Origin: Alcanivorax sp. DG881
GTDB lineage: Bacteria; Pseudomonadota; Gammaproteobacteria; Pseudomonadales; Alcanivoracaceae
Assembly: GCF_000155615.1 (NCBI RefSeq)
Contig: NZ_DS989915.1
Location: 1 to 64,000 of the forward strand
Direction of reading: 5' to 3'
Length of the DNA stretch: 64,000 nt
Below, one piece after another: positions 25,487 to 36,236 of this stretch. The notes below the pieces were generated by a model. That model had not been told where the DNA came from, did no database searches, and was given only the letters and a program-made list of their open reading frames with translations. The position numbers and the translations under genes are program-made. Every line of letters starts with the position of its first letter. Position 1 is the first letter of the stretch.

Positions 25487-28231
25487 ATGGGAAAATCGTT
25501 AGTAATTGTGGAGTCGCCTGCCAAGGCCAAGACCATTAACCGCTACCTGGGCGACGACTTCATCGTGAAGTCCAGTGTCGGCCATGTGCGGGATCTGCCG
25601 GTCAGTGGCGGCTCCCAAAAGAGCACCCCTCAGGAGCGGGCCAAGGAAGCGGCCTACACGCGCTCCCTGCCCAAGGAGGAGCGGGACGCCTATAAAAAGA
25701 AGAAGGCCAAGAAGCAGCTGGTTAACCGCATGGGGATCGACCCGGAAAAAGGCTGGGCGGCCCACTATGAGGTGCTTCCCGGCAAGGACAAGGTGGTCGA
25801 CGAACTGAAACGCCTGGCTGCGAAAGCAGACCGTATCTATCTGGCAACGGATTTGGACCGCGAAGGGGAGGCGATTGCCTGGCACCTGCGGGAAGTCATT
25901 GGCGGAGAGGATGACCGGTTCGACCGGGTGGTGTTCAACGAAATTACCAAGAAAGCGATCCAGGCGGCGTTCGAAGAACCCGGCAAGCTGGATCTGCACC
26001 GGGTGGAAGCCCAGCAGGCCCGACGTTTTCTGGACCGGGTCGTGGGTTTCATGATCTCCCCGTTGTTGTGGGAAAAGATCGCCCGTGGCCTTTCTGCCGG
26101 CCGGGTACAGTCTGTGGCTGTGGAGCTGGTGGTAGAGCGCGAACGTGAAATTCGCGCCTTTATTCCGGAAGAATTCTGGGAGCTGTATAGCGATACCCAC
26201 AGTGGTGATGGCGAAGCCCTGCGTTTGCAGGTGGCAAAGCATAACGGTGTGGCGTTCCGTCCTAACAATGGCGACGATGCCGGTGCCCACAAGCAGGCAC
26301 TGGAAAACGCCGGCACACTGACCATCAGCCAGCGTGAGCAGCGGCCCACTCGTTCCAAGCCCTCCGCCCCGTTTATTACTTCCACCCTGCAGCAGGCCGC
26401 CAGTACCCGCCTGGGCTTTGGGGTAAAAAAGACCATGATGATGGCGCAACGGCTTTACGAAGCCGGGCACATTACCTACATGCGTACCGATTCCACCAAC
26501 CTGAGTTCCGATGCGGTGGCAGCCTGTCGGGAATGGATCGGTGAAAAGCTGGGTGACAAATACCTGCCAGATGCGCCGCTGTCCTACAGCAGCAAGGAAG
26601 GCGCCCAGGAAGCGCACGAAGCCATTCGTCCTTCGGATGTGCGGCGCACCTCTGATTCCCTGAAAGATATGGAACGCGACGCCCAGCGCCTGTACGAGCT
26701 GATTCGTCGACAGTTCATCGCCTGCCAGATGCCCCCGGCGGAATACCTGAGCTCCACCCTGACGGCCACCGGCAACGGTTACGAGCTGAAAGCGAAAGGG
26801 CGGATCATGAAGTTCGATGGTTGGACCCGAATTCAGCCGCCGGCTTCGCGCAAGGGCCAGGAAGACACCCTGTTGCCGGATGTGAAAGAAGGCGATGTGC
26901 TGTCTATCGATAACGTGGATGCCAACCAGCACTTCACCAAGCCGCCAGCCCGTTTTACCGAGGCGAGCCTGGTCAAGGAACTGGAAAAGCGCGGCATTGG
27001 CCGCCCGTCCACCTACGCAGCGATCATTTCAACGATTCAGGATCGCGGTTATGTGCGTCAGGACAACCGCCGTTTCTACGCTGAAAAAATGGGCGACATC
27101 GTTACCGACCGTCTGGTGGAAAACTTCCCCAACCTGATGGACTACGGTTTCACTGCCAGCATGGAAGAAACCCTGGATGAAGTTGCTGAGGGGCAACGGA
27201 ACTGGCAGGACGTACTGAACGAATTCTACAAAGATTTCGTCAGCAAGCTGGATGCCGCCCAGGGCGAAGGCACGGGCAAACAGGCAGTGGGCGGCATGCG
27301 CGCCAATCTGCCCACTGACACGGATATTGAATGCCCCACCTGTGGCCGCCCGATGCAGATTCGCACCGGTTCCACCGGCGTGTTTCTGGGCTGTTCCGGT
27401 TACGGATTGCCGCCGAAAGAGCGCTGCACTGCCACCATGAATCTGCTGCCCGGTGAAGAAGCTGAAACGGTGAAAGCAGACGATGATGAAGAAGCGGAAA
27501 CCAATGAACTGCGCAGTAAAAAGCGGTGCCAGAAGTGTGGCACGGCCATGGAAAATTACCTGATCGACGAAAAGCGCAAGCTGCACATCTGCGGTAACAA
27601 CCCGGATTGTGATGGCTATGTGGTTGAGAAGGGTGAATTCCGTATCAAGGGCTATGATGGCCCGGTGTTGGAATGTGAAAAGTGCGGTAACGACATGCAG
27701 TTGCGCACCGGTCGATTCGGCAAGTTCTTCAAGTGCACCAATGCAGAGTGTGGTAACACCCGCAAGCTGCTCAAGAGTGGCGAGCCGGCTCCCCCGCGTG
27801 CGGACCCCATTCCCATGCCGCATCTGCAATGCCAGAAAGTGGATGATCACTACCTGTTGCGTGACGGGGCCTCTGGCCTGTTTCTGGCCGCCAGTAAATT
27901 CCCGAAAAACCGGGAAACGCGCCCACCGCTGATTGAAGAAATTCAAAGCGTGGCCAAGCAGCTGGATCCGAAGCACGCGTATCTGGCTGAGGCTCCTGCC
28001 GCCGACCCGGACGGCAACAAAGGCGTGCTGCGCTACAGCCGCAAGGCCAAAGAGCAGTACGTGATGAGCGAAATCGACGGCAAGGCCACCGGCTGGATGG
28101 CCTTCTATCGCGACGGCAAATGGGTCGAAGAACAGACCAAGAAAAAAGCCCCCGCGAAGAAGAAGGCGGTTGCCAAGAAAAAGGCAGCAAAAAAGAAAGC
28201 CCCGGCCAAAAAGGCCGCAGCCAAGAAGTAA
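25487..28231 (+). CDS. topA: DNA topoisomerase I
   Basis: TopA relaxes negative supercoils. The 914-aa product begins with the Toprim motif [12 protein letters not shown] and [15 protein letters not shown], carries the active-site Tyr in [14 protein letters not shown] and has three C-terminal zinc fingers (around CPTCGRP, CQKCGTA and CEKCGND), each with paired cysteines. Further C-terminal domains and a Lys/Ala-rich tail (about residues 880-914) probably bind DNA non-specifically. The middle and C-terminal arrangement resembles Pseudomonas TopA. A DUF6586-like gene follows, as in P. aeruginosa. Confidence 0.97.
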   Translation: MGKSLVIVESPAKAKTINRYLGDDFIVKSSVGHVRDLPVSGGSQKSTPQERAKEAAYTRSLPKEERDAYKKKKAKKQLVNRMGIDPEKGWAAHYEVLPGKDKVVDELKRLAAKADRIYLATDLDREGEAIAWHLREVIGGEDDRFDRVVFNEITKKAIQAAFEEPGKLDLHRVEAQQARRFLDRVVGFMISPLLWEKIARGLSAGRVQSVAVELVVEREREIRAFIPEEFWELYSDTHSGDGEALRLQVAKHNGVAFRPNNGDDAGAHKQALENAGTLTISQREQRPTRSKPSAPFITSTLQQAASTRLGFGVKKTMMMAQRLYEAGHITYMRTDSTNLSSDAVAACREWIGEKLGDKYLPDAPLSYSSKEGAQEAHEAIRPSDVRRTSDSLKDMERDAQRLYELIRRQFIACQMPPAEYLSSTLTATGNGYELKAKGRIMKFDGWTRIQPPASRKGQEDTLLPDVKEGDVLSIDNVDANQHFTKPPARFTEASLVKELEKRGIGRPSTYAAIISTIQDRGYVRQDNRRFYAEKMGDIVTDRLVENFPNLMDYGFTASMEETLDEVAEGQRNWQDVLNEFYKDFVSKLDAAQGEGTGKQAVGGMRANLPTDTDIECPTCGRPMQIRTGSTGVFLGCSGYGLPPKERCTATMNLLPGEEAETVKADDDEEAETNELRSKKRCQKCGTAMENYLIDEKRKLHICGNNPDCDGYVVEKGEFRIKGYDGPVLECEKCGNDMQLRTGRFGKFFKCTNAECGNTRKLLKSGEPAPPRADPIPMPHLQCQKVDDHYLLRDGASGLFLAASKFPKNRETRPPLIEEIQSVAKQLDPKHAYLAEAPAADPDGNKGVLRYSRKAKEQYVMSEIDGKATGWMAFYRDGKWVEEQTKKKAPAKKKAVAKKKAAKKKAPAKKAAAKK

Positions 28232-28304
28232 TCCAGCAAGCATCACGCTTCACGCATGCAGGCGATAGCCTGCGTGTCGCGTGGTGCGTGCAGCGGAGTG
28301 TTTT

Positions 28305-28835
28305 ATGTCCAGAATGGTTCGAGACAACACCGTAAGCGGTTTGCGCGAGCGGATTTACTTTGCCAATGCCCTGTTACGCCAACTGACCCACGAGCAGGCC
28401 GAGGCCTCGCCCACCGTGCGCCTGGCGCTACGCGGGGCGGTGGTGTTTCATCTGTATTCGGTGCTGGTGGGGCTGGCGCGACAATCCGGCAAGACCTTTC
28501 AGGTAGACGGTGCGGACACCTTGTTCAGCCTGGCGGCGCTGGAGCAGGCCTTTCGGGATGCTGGCGTTGAAGCGCCAGAGATCGCTATTCTGGCCCGCGC
28601 TCGTGCCGACCGCGGGGATCTGATTGCCTGGCTGGACGGGGAAATGCAGACCGCACTGGGCGCCGCAGGCCTGGCCCGCCGCCCGGCGCCACCCAGCGAA
28701 GAGAATGCCCTCAACCTGATGGCCGAAGACCGCTACGCGCCTTTGGCAGAAGGGGATCTCCAGCGCCTTGCCGACAGTGTGACCCGGGTTGGGGAGCTGG
28801 TGGAGCATTGCATGGGCTACCTGGAAGAGTGGTGA
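28305..28835 (+). CDS. DUF6586-like conserved protein
   Basis: The 176-aa helical product (MSRMVRDNTVSGLRERIYFA) matches in position and character the gene after topA in Pseudomonas (PA3010, DUF6586 as I recall). It has no signal peptide, no metal motif and no known function. ATG 28305 follows GGAG; a longer upstream frame runs through a GC-rich inverted repeat and is not supported. Confidence 0.8.
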   Translation: MSRMVRDNTVSGLRERIYFANALLRQLTHEQAEASPTVRLALRGAVVFHLYSVLVGLARQSGKTFQVDGADTLFSLAALEQAFRDAGVEAPEIAILARARADRGDLIAWLDGEMQTALGAAGLARRPAPPSEENALNLMAEDRYAPLAEGDLQRLADSVTRVGELVEHCMGYLEEW

Positions 28836-28904
28836 AGGTCAAAGGTCAGGTGACAGTTGATAGTGGACTGTTGGCAGTGCGTGGCTGAGCACTTTCATTC
28901 GCTC

Positions 28905-28949
28905 AACGTAAGAGGCCGCGCCCGGAAAACGGGTGCGGCCTCTTACGTT
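28905..28949. repeat. 20-bp-stem hairpin between similar inverted repeats
   Basis: AACGTAAGAGGCCGC with its exact complement, extended by a G-T pair and CCCG/CGGG around GAAAA, makes a stem of about 20 bp. It is flanked by related, inverted sequences at 28853-28870 (ACAGTTGATAGTGGACTG) and 28977-29000 (GACTATCCACTTTCAACT). No T-run follows, so it looks like a mobile palindromic element more than a terminator. Confidence 0.75.
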
Positions 28950-29109
28950 GGAAACCAGAAGCATCGTCGCGTAGCTGTCGACTATCCACTTTCAACTATC
29001 TTTTGGCCTCTTTGGGCATCGCCGTTTTTGTCTGGATCGCTATCATGGTAAACATGCTGTTGCCCGCTTTGCCGGCGCAGCCCCAGACATGTACACCGTG
29101 AGGAATGCG

Positions 29110-29901
29110 ATGAACGCCCGTTTACTGCCCGCCGCTTTGTTAATGGCCCTGGCCGCACCTGCCGTATTGGCCCAGACCCCGGAAGAAAAAGGCCTGGAGA
29201 TCGCCCGGGAGGCGGATAGCCGTGGCGAGGGCTTTGGGGACTTTCAGGCCGACATGAAGATGGTGCTGATCAGCAAGAGTGGCCAGACCTCGGACCGGGA
29301 GCTGCGCGTGAAGACGCTGGAAGGCACCGGTGAGGAAGAGGGTGACAAGAGCCTGACCATCTTCGATACCCCCCGTGACGTGCGCGGCACCGCCATGCTT
29401 ACGTTCAGCTACAAGACCCGCGACGACGACCAATGGCTGTACCTGCCCGCGTTGCGCCGGGTGAAGACCATTGCCTCACGGAACAAGTCCGGTCCTTTCA
29501 TGGGCAGTGAATTCAGTTTTGAAGACATGCGCGGCCAGGAGGTGGAGAAGTACACCTACAAGTATCTGCGCGATGAACCCTGCGGCGAACTGACCTGTTT
29601 TGTGGTCGAGCGCTACCCGCAAGATGAGGACTCCGGCTACACCCGGCAAGTTTCCTGGATCGACCAGCAGGAATACCGCACCTGGAAAGTGGACTACTAC
29701 GACCGCAAGAAAAGCCTGCTCAAGACGCTAACGGCCAGTGACTTTTCACAGTATCAAGACAAGTTCTGGCAGCCCGCCAAGATGTCCATGGTTAACCACC
29801 AGACAGGCAAATCCACGGACCTGTTCTGGAGCAACTACCGCTATGACACGGGGCTGAGTGAGTCAGACTTCAACAAAAACAGCCTGAAGCGCGCTCGTTG
29901 A
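29110..29901 (+). CDS. LolA-like outer-membrane lipoprotein-sorting-type protein
   Basis: The 263-aa product has a signal peptide (MNARLLPAALLMALAAPAVLAQ, cut near LAQ). The mature part has the LolA-like fold signature of this family: QADMKMVLISKSGQTSDREL, RGTAMLTFSYKTRDDDQW, and the basic/hydrophobic core LPALRRVKTIASRNKSGPF. Such proteins are usually beside an RND/MMPL pump and a barrel. Here the barrel gene follows at once, but no pump gene is adjacent. ATG 29110 follows GTGAGGA. It probably carries a lipid-like ligand through the periplasm; that is inference. Confidence 0.87.
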   Translation: MNARLLPAALLMALAAPAVLAQTPEEKGLEIAREADSRGEGFGDFQADMKMVLISKSGQTSDRELRVKTLEGTGEEEGDKSLTIFDTPRDVRGTAMLTFSYKTRDDDQWLYLPALRRVKTIASRNKSGPFMGSEFSFEDMRGQEVEKYTYKYLRDEPCGELTCFVVERYPQDEDSGYTRQVSWIDQQEYRTWKVDYYDRKKSLLKTLTASDFSQYQDKFWQPAKMSMVNHQTGKSTDLFWSNYRYDTGLSESDFNKNSLKRAR

Positions 29902-29918
29902 TTTCTTCCGCCAAGAAT

Positions 29919-31202
29919 ATGAAAAACGGGTTGGCTACGGCATTGCTGTTGGCAGTGCCACTCGTCTCCTCTGCGTGGGAATTTCGCGGTGAAGTGGCGC
30001 TGGAAGGGCGTTATTTTACCCAGGACTCTCCCTATCCCCAGGCGGATTATTCCACCAATGGTTCCGGCTATATCAAGCCGGAAGTTTTCCATGAGTGGAA
30101 TAACCGTGATGACCTGTTCACCTTTATCCCCTATGCCCGGGTGGATGAACACGATACAGAGCGCACTCACTGGGACATCCGTGAGTTGTCCTGGATTCAT
30201 GTGGGCAATGGCTGGGAATCCCGGGTGGGTATTCGCAAGGTGTTCTGGGGCGTCACCGAAGGGCGCCACCTGGTGGATATCATCAACCAGACCGATCAGG
30301 TGGATCAGGTGGATGGCGAGGAAAAACTCGGCCAGCCCATGATTAACCTGTCCACGGTCCGGGACTGGGGGATCGTCGATGTGTTCGTGCTGCCCGGTTT
30401 CCGTGAGCGTACCTACGCGGGTGAAGAGGGGCGTCCACGTACACCTTTGCCGGTATCCGATAACGCGCAGTACGAATCCTCGAAAGAAAACCAGCGTGTG
30501 GATTTTGCCATCCGCTACCAGCAGTACTTCGACAACGGGCTGGAGCTGGCCCTGTCGCATTTTTCCGGTACCAGCCGCGACCCGCTACTGATTCCGGATT
30601 CGCTGACGCTGGCTGAGCTGCAGGCACTGATCGCCACCGGGCAATTGCCATCGGGCAGTGATCCGGAATTTATCCCGCTGTACAACGTCATCGACCAGAC
30701 CGGGCTGGAGCTGCAATACCTGAATAGCGGTTGGCTATGGAAGCTGGAGGCGATCAGCCGATCCGGGCAGGGCGAGCGCTTTAATGCCGTGGATGGCGGT
30801 TTTGAATATACCCAGGTCGGGCTGCTCGATACGGCCACGGATCTGGGCTGGATTGTGGAGTACATCTGGGAAGACCGGGATGACAGTCTGGCGTCTCCTC
30901 TGGCCAGTGATGTGTTGCTGGGCACCCGGTTTACCTTCAACGACGTAGCTTCCACCGAGATACTCGCCGGCATCATCTATGACACCGAGGACGAGGAAAA
31001 AGCGATCAGCCTCGAGTCCAGCCGTCGTTTCGGGAACAGCCTGAAAGCCAGCCTGGAGGCCCGCTTTTATACCGATACCGGGAAGCCGCAAAGCGCCTCG
31101 CAACTGTACCGGGATGCCCTGCGCAATGTGAATACCAACCCTGGGCTGGGGCCGATCAGTCGTTCTGACTTTATCCAGGCGGAATTGGTGTATTACTTCT
31201 AG
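29919..31202 (+). CDS. Outer-membrane beta-barrel partner of the LolA-like protein
   Basis: The 427-aa product has a signal peptide (MKNGLATALLLAVPLVSSAW) and a repetitive pattern of aromatic and charged strands. It ends in FIQAELVYYF, a C-terminal aromatic residue typical of outer-membrane barrels. Similarity to the DUF1302/porin-like class is weak by eye, so I name only the fold. It starts 17 bases after the previous stop; a TTG at 29898 overlapping that stop is possible, but the signal peptide fits ATG 29919. It is followed by the collapsed repeat at 31214-31290. Confidence 0.8.
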   Translation: MKNGLATALLLAVPLVSSAWEFRGEVALEGRYFTQDSPYPQADYSTNGSGYIKPEVFHEWNNRDDLFTFIPYARVDEHDTERTHWDIRELSWIHVGNGWESRVGIRKVFWGVTEGRHLVDIINQTDQVDQVDGEEKLGQPMINLSTVRDWGIVDVFVLPGFRERTYAGEEGRPRTPLPVSDNAQYESSKENQRVDFAIRYQQYFDNGLELALSHFSGTSRDPLLIPDSLTLAELQALIATGQLPSGSDPEFIPLYNVIDQTGLELQYLNSGWLWKLEAISRSGQGERFNAVDGGFEYTQVGLLDTATDLGWIVEYIWEDRDDSLASPLASDVLLGTRFTFNDVASTEILAGIIYDTEDEEKAISLESSRRFGNSLKASLEARFYTDTGKPQSASQLYRDALRNVNTNPGLGPISRSDFIQAELVYYF

Positions 31203-31213
31203 CGGGTCCCTGC

Positions 31214-31290
31214 CGCTGGACGCCGGATGCCCGGTTTCACGTCAGGCACCGGCGTTGAGCATCCGGCGCAGTGCGAGCTATTCGCGATAA
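31214..31290 (-). repeat. Collapsed copy (C) of the dispersed repeat
   Basis: In inverted orientation relative to copies A and B, it keeps the two inverted-repeat arms almost side by side (31214-31233 and 31240-31260) and a TTCGCGATAA end (31281-31290), but lacks the ~160-base centre. It lies just upstream of psrA. Confidence 0.75.
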
Positions 31291-31365
31291 GCCAATCAAA
31301 CGGACCGAAACCGGTTGTGCACTCTTATCCGTGAGGGCGCTTTCCTTCTTGACCCTCCTATCAGC

Positions 31366-31393
31366 CAAACGTATGTTTGAAACGTATGTTTTG
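31366..31393. promoter_or_regulatory. Two overlapping PsrA operators
   Basis: CAAACGTATGTTTG (31366-31379) is a perfect match to the published PsrA motif, as I recall it (C/G-AAAC-N2-4-GTTT-G/C). A second near match, GAAACGTATGTTTTG (31379-31393), shares its first base. They lie 18-45 bases before the psrA start, where a bound repressor would block transcription. Confidence 0.8.
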
Positions 31394-31410
31394 AACACAC
31401 AGGGCAGGGT

Positions 31411-32067
31411 ATGGCACAGGCGGGGACAGTAGACCGGATTCTTGATACCGCAGAGGTATTGTTTGCCCAGAAGGGCTTCGCGGAAACCAGTCTGCGTGCC
31501 ATTACCAGCAAGGCCGGGGTGAACCTGGCAGCGGTGAATTACCATTTCGGTTCCAAGGAAGCCTTGATTCAGGCCGTCTTCGAGCGCTTCCTGACGCCGT
31601 TCAGCCTGGCGCTGGACGCCAAGCTTGATGAAATGGAAGCCTCCGGCATTCCCGATACCCCCGAAAATGTGCTGGGGATTGTGTTCCGCCTGGCGCTGGG
31701 CACACATCCCGAGGACCCCCAGCGAGCTGCCATCTTCTTCCGCCTTTCCGGGCAGGCGTACAGTCAGCCACAGAGCCATTTGCGCGAATATCTCCACCAG
31801 CACTACAGCGCGGTCTTTGCCCGTTTGCAGCGCCATCTGCAGCAGGCCGTACCGGATGTGCCGCCCATGGAACTGTTCTGGCGGGTGCAGTTCAGCCTCG
31901 GGGCAGTCATTTTCACCCTGTCGGGCATGCAATCGCTGCAAAGCATCAGCAAGGCCGATTTCAACATGGACGCCAGCACGGCGGATATCACCAAACGCTT
32001 GCTGCCGTTTCTGGTCGGTGGCATTCAGGCAGAAGTGCCGGATCAGCCGTTGCATACGGGCAAGTAA
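31411..32067 (+). CDS. psrA: PsrA, TetR-family fatty-acid-responsive regulator
   Basis: The 218-aa product opens MAQAGTVDRILDTAEVLFAQ and has helix-turn-helix SLRAITSKAGVNLAAVNYHF, nearly the same as Pseudomonas PsrA, with the matching C-terminal region PPMELFWRVQFSLGA. In Pseudomonas, PsrA senses long-chain fatty acids, represses its own gene and the fadBA operon and affects rpoS. It is next to nagZ there, as here apart from an inserted L,D-transpeptidase gene. Two PsrA operators precede it, so autoregulation is likely. In a lipid user it would tie beta-oxidation to fatty-acid supply. Confidence 0.93.
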   Translation: MAQAGTVDRILDTAEVLFAQKGFAETSLRAITSKAGVNLAAVNYHFGSKEALIQAVFERFLTPFSLALDAKLDEMEASGIPDTPENVLGIVFRLALGTHPEDPQRAAIFFRLSGQAYSQPQSHLREYLHQHYSAVFARLQRHLQQAVPDVPPMELFWRVQFSLGAVIFTLSGMQSLQSISKADFNMDASTADITKRLLPFLVGGIQAEVPDQPLHTGK

Positions 32068-32161
32068 AGGCGGCAACGCGTGAGGCTGGCCGGTTGGCTG
32101 ACTCGCTGATGTGGTAAGGGTTCGCGTTGCAACTTCGCACTTTCAACTTGAAACTATCCCC

Positions 32162-32632
32162 ATGGAATTGATTATCAACTTGTCTGAACAATGGCTGGAG
32201 CTGCGTGGCACGCGGACCGAGCGCTTTGCGATTTCTTCCGCCGCTAACGGTGCCGGCGAAGCCATGGGCAGCGGCGCCACGCCTCGAGGTGCCCATGTGG
32301 TCAGGGCCCGTTTCGGTGCCGGGCTACCGCCAGGGGCGGTGCTGCTGGGGCGCAAGTTTTCCGGTGAAGTGTTCGACGCCGAGCTGGGCGCCCGCTTTCC
32401 CGAGCGTGACTGGGTGCTGAGTCGCATTCTTTGGCTTGGCGGTCTGGAACCAGGACAGAATCTGGGCGCTGACGTGGATAGTTTTCGGCGCTTTATTTAT
32501 ATTCACGGCACACCGGACAGTGAGTCAATGGGCACACCTGCCTCCCACGGCTGCATCCGGATGCGAAATGATGCGGTGATCCGTTTGTTTGACCAGGTGC
32601 CGGTGGGTACCCGGGTAACGATCACCGATTAA
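32162..32632 (+). CDS. L,D-transpeptidase (YkuD-type) family protein
   Basis: The 156-aa product is a bare YkuD domain with the catalytic signature [14 protein letters not shown] followed by SHGCIRM, giving the His, Ser and Cys of the active site. It lacks a signal peptide or membrane anchor from ATG 32162, which is unusual for an enzyme that acts on peptidoglycan; a longer frame beginning at 32111 does not provide one either. The stop overlaps the nagZ start (TAATG), so the two are translationally coupled and both touch peptidoglycan metabolism. Confidence 0.88.
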   Translation: MELIINLSEQWLELRGTRTERFAISSAANGAGEAMGSGATPRGAHVVRARFGAGLPPGAVLLGRKFSGEVFDAELGARFPERDWVLSRILWLGGLEPGQNLGADVDSFRRFIYIHGTPDSESMGTPASHGCIRMRNDAVIRLFDQVPVGTRVTITD

Positions 32633-33678
32633 TGTCTTCTGCCTACAAGGTTGCCATGTCTGCATCCGCCTCCCCGTTATTAATGCTCGACCTGGAAGGG
32701 CTTGAGGTCAGCGCCACGGAAAAAGACATGCTGGCACACCCCGGTGCCGGTGGTCTGATTCTGTTTACCCGTAATTATGCCAACCGCGAACAGCTGGCCG
32801 AACTGGTGCGCCAGGTCCGTGCCGTACGCCCGGACATGCTGATCGCTGTGGATCAGGAAGGCGGGCGAGTGCAACGCTTCCGCGACGGCTTTGTCCGCCT
32901 GCCACCCATGGCGGCGCTGGGGCAGCGTTATGACCAGTCTCCCACAGAGGCGGTGCGCGAAGCGGCGCTGCTGGGCGAGTTGATGGCATCGGAGCTGACC
33001 GAGCTGGATATCGATATCAGTTTCGCGCCGGTGCTGGATCTGGACTACGGCAACAGCTCGGTGATTGGTGATCGCAGTTTCCATGGTGACGCAGATGCCA
33101 TGATCGCCCTGGCTGGCGCCTTTATTGATGGGATGAGCGCCGCTGGCATGGCGGCCACGGGAAAGCATTTTCCCGGGCATGGCCATGTGGTTGCCGACTC
33201 GCACCTTGAATTACCGGTAGATCCGCGTCCGCTGGCGGACCTGGAAGCGGCGGATATGCGCCCCTTCATGGCGTTGGCGCCTAAACTGGACGGCATCATG
33301 CCCGCCCATGTGATCTATAGCGCGGTGGAGCAGCAGACCGCTGGTTTTTCCCGTTATTGGTTGCAAACGCAGCTGCGTGAGCGGCTGGGTTTCCGGGGCG
33401 TCATTTTTTCCGATGACCTGTCCATGGCGGGTGCCCACGGTGTGGGAGGTTATCCGCAACGGGCGCAGGCGGCGCTGGATGCCGGTTGTGACATGGTGCT
33501 GGCCTGCAATTGCCGTGAAGGGGCGGAGCAGGTACTGGACTTCCTGGGGACGAACCGGTTTCAGGGCCAGGTGCCGGCAGCAGGGCTGCGTGCCCGGCCA
33601 CGCTTGCCCATGGTGCCGGAGCGCCGGGCCATTGCCACTGAGCTGGCCGCTGCATTGCGCGAGCAGGCGGCAACCTAA
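32632..33678 (+). CDS. nagZ: Beta-N-acetylhexosaminidase, NagZ (GH3)
   Basis: NagZ removes N-acetylglucosamine from anhydro-muropeptides in the cytoplasmic recycling pathway. The 348-aa product has the GH3 markers [11 protein letters not shown], the catalytic loop [14 protein letters not shown] and the nucleophile segment FSDDLSMAG. The true start may be the ATG at 32656 ([15 protein letters not shown]), which is closer to family N-termini; the first ATG overlaps the L,D-transpeptidase stop. It precedes an MscS-type gene by 41 bases. Confidence 0.95.
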   Translation: MSSAYKVAMSASASPLLMLDLEGLEVSATEKDMLAHPGAGGLILFTRNYANREQLAELVRQVRAVRPDMLIAVDQEGGRVQRFRDGFVRLPPMAALGQRYDQSPTEAVREAALLGELMASELTELDIDISFAPVLDLDYGNSSVIGDRSFHGDADAMIALAGAFIDGMSAAGMAATGKHFPGHGHVVADSHLELPVDPRPLADLEAADMRPFMALAPKLDGIMPAHVIYSAVEQQTAGFSRYWLQTQLRERLGFRGVIFSDDLSMAGAHGVGGYPQRAQAALDAGCDMVLACNCREGAEQVLDFLGTNRFQGQVPAAGLRARPRLPMVPERRAIATELAAALREQAAT

Positions 33679-33719
33679 AACAGACTCTCACTGAACAGTA
33701 AAAGCGAAGGAAGACATTA

Positions 33720-34863
33720 ATGAACTGGGACTGGAATCAATTGCTGCAGTGGCCAACAGTCGAGACACCAATGGATATCTGGCTGACTCAGCTTTTTATC
33801 ATTGTGCTGTGTACTGTCTCCATCAATTTTATTCTGATGCGTAGCATCGATGTGGCAGAGCGGTTGATTGGAAAAACCGAAACCCTGTGGGATGACGCCT
33901 TGCTGGAGGCCGCGCGTATCCCGGTTCGTCTGGTGTTCTGGGTGATTGGCTTGTCCGTGTCCATGGAGCTGTTGCAGGCGGTGTCCGCTGAGGAAAACGC
34001 CCTGTTTGAGTTAGTGCCCCAGGTGCGTCGTATCGCCTTTATCATCATTATCGCCATGTTCCTGAACCGGTTTGTTTCCTATACAGAAAAAAACCTGATT
34101 GATCCGGGGCGCATGCGCAAGCCGATGGATCGGTCCACGGCCGCTGCGGTTGCCAAGCTGTTACGGGTATCGGTGATTATTACCTCTCTGCTGATCATTT
34201 TGCAGACACTGGGCTACAGCATTTCCGGGGTGCTGGCCTTTGGTGGTATTGGCGGCATGGCGGTGGCCTTTGCGGCCAAGGATCTGCTGGCCAATTTCTT
34301 TGGCGGCATGATGGTCTATCTGGACAAGCCGTTTCGGGTCGGGGATTGGGTGCGTTCACCGGATCGCTCTATCGAAGGGAGCGTGGAAGATATCGGCTGG
34401 CGCCTGACCCGCATCCGCACCTTTGATCAGCGCCCCCTGTATATTCCCAATGCCATGTTTACCTCCATCGTGCTGGAAAACCCGTCGCGGATGTACAACC
34501 GCCGTATCAATGAAAAAATCGGCATTCGCTATGATGACTGGCAGAAGATGCCCGGCATTGTTGCTGACGTGCGCACCATGCTGATTGAGCATGAAGACCT
34601 GGAAACGGAAAACCGTACCCTGATCGTGAACTTCGATAGTTATGGGGCCTCTCACCTGGAGTTCTTTATCTATACGTTCACCAAAACCACCCAATGGGTG
34701 CAGTACCATGAGATCAAGCAGGACGTGTTGATGAAAATCATGAACATTGTCCATGAGCATGGTGCCGAGTTTGCGTTCCCCACGCGCACCCTGCATCTGG
34801 TCAGCCAGAATGATGATGGCCCGGCCACGGGCCTGGAAGACAACAACCCGGAGGACGCACAGC

Positions 34864-34877
<14 letters not shown>
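33720..34877 (+). CDS. MscS-family mechanosensitive channel
   Basis: The 385-aa membrane protein has about four N-terminal hydrophobic segments and then the MscS core: pore helix region VLAFGGIGGMAVAFAAKDLLANFFGG and beta-domain sequence DKPFRVGDWV. The C-terminal alpha-beta part is longer than in E. coli MscS, more like YnaI/YbdG types. Such channels release solutes after a drop in osmolarity. The ATG follows GAAGGAAG. Its 3' end overlaps the next gene by 14 bases. Confidence 0.93.
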
Positions 34878-36179
<1,302 letters not shown>

Positions 36180-36236
36180 CCCCTATTCAGGCAGCCTGCT
36201 TGTCAGGTTGCTTGCTGGCATAAGGAGCATGCATCG

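Noticed and set aside
25499-26932. A 477-codon open frame on the minus strand across topA
   Set aside because: It is the reverse shadow of topA, whose Toprim, Tyr and zinc motifs are intact on the plus strand; GC-rich codon use keeps the opposite frame open.
27029-28246. A 405-codon minus-strand frame over the topA 3' end
   Set aside because: It is the complement of the zinc fingers and the Lys/Ala tail. The Leu/Gly/Phe-rich start is the antisense of the Lys-rich repeats.
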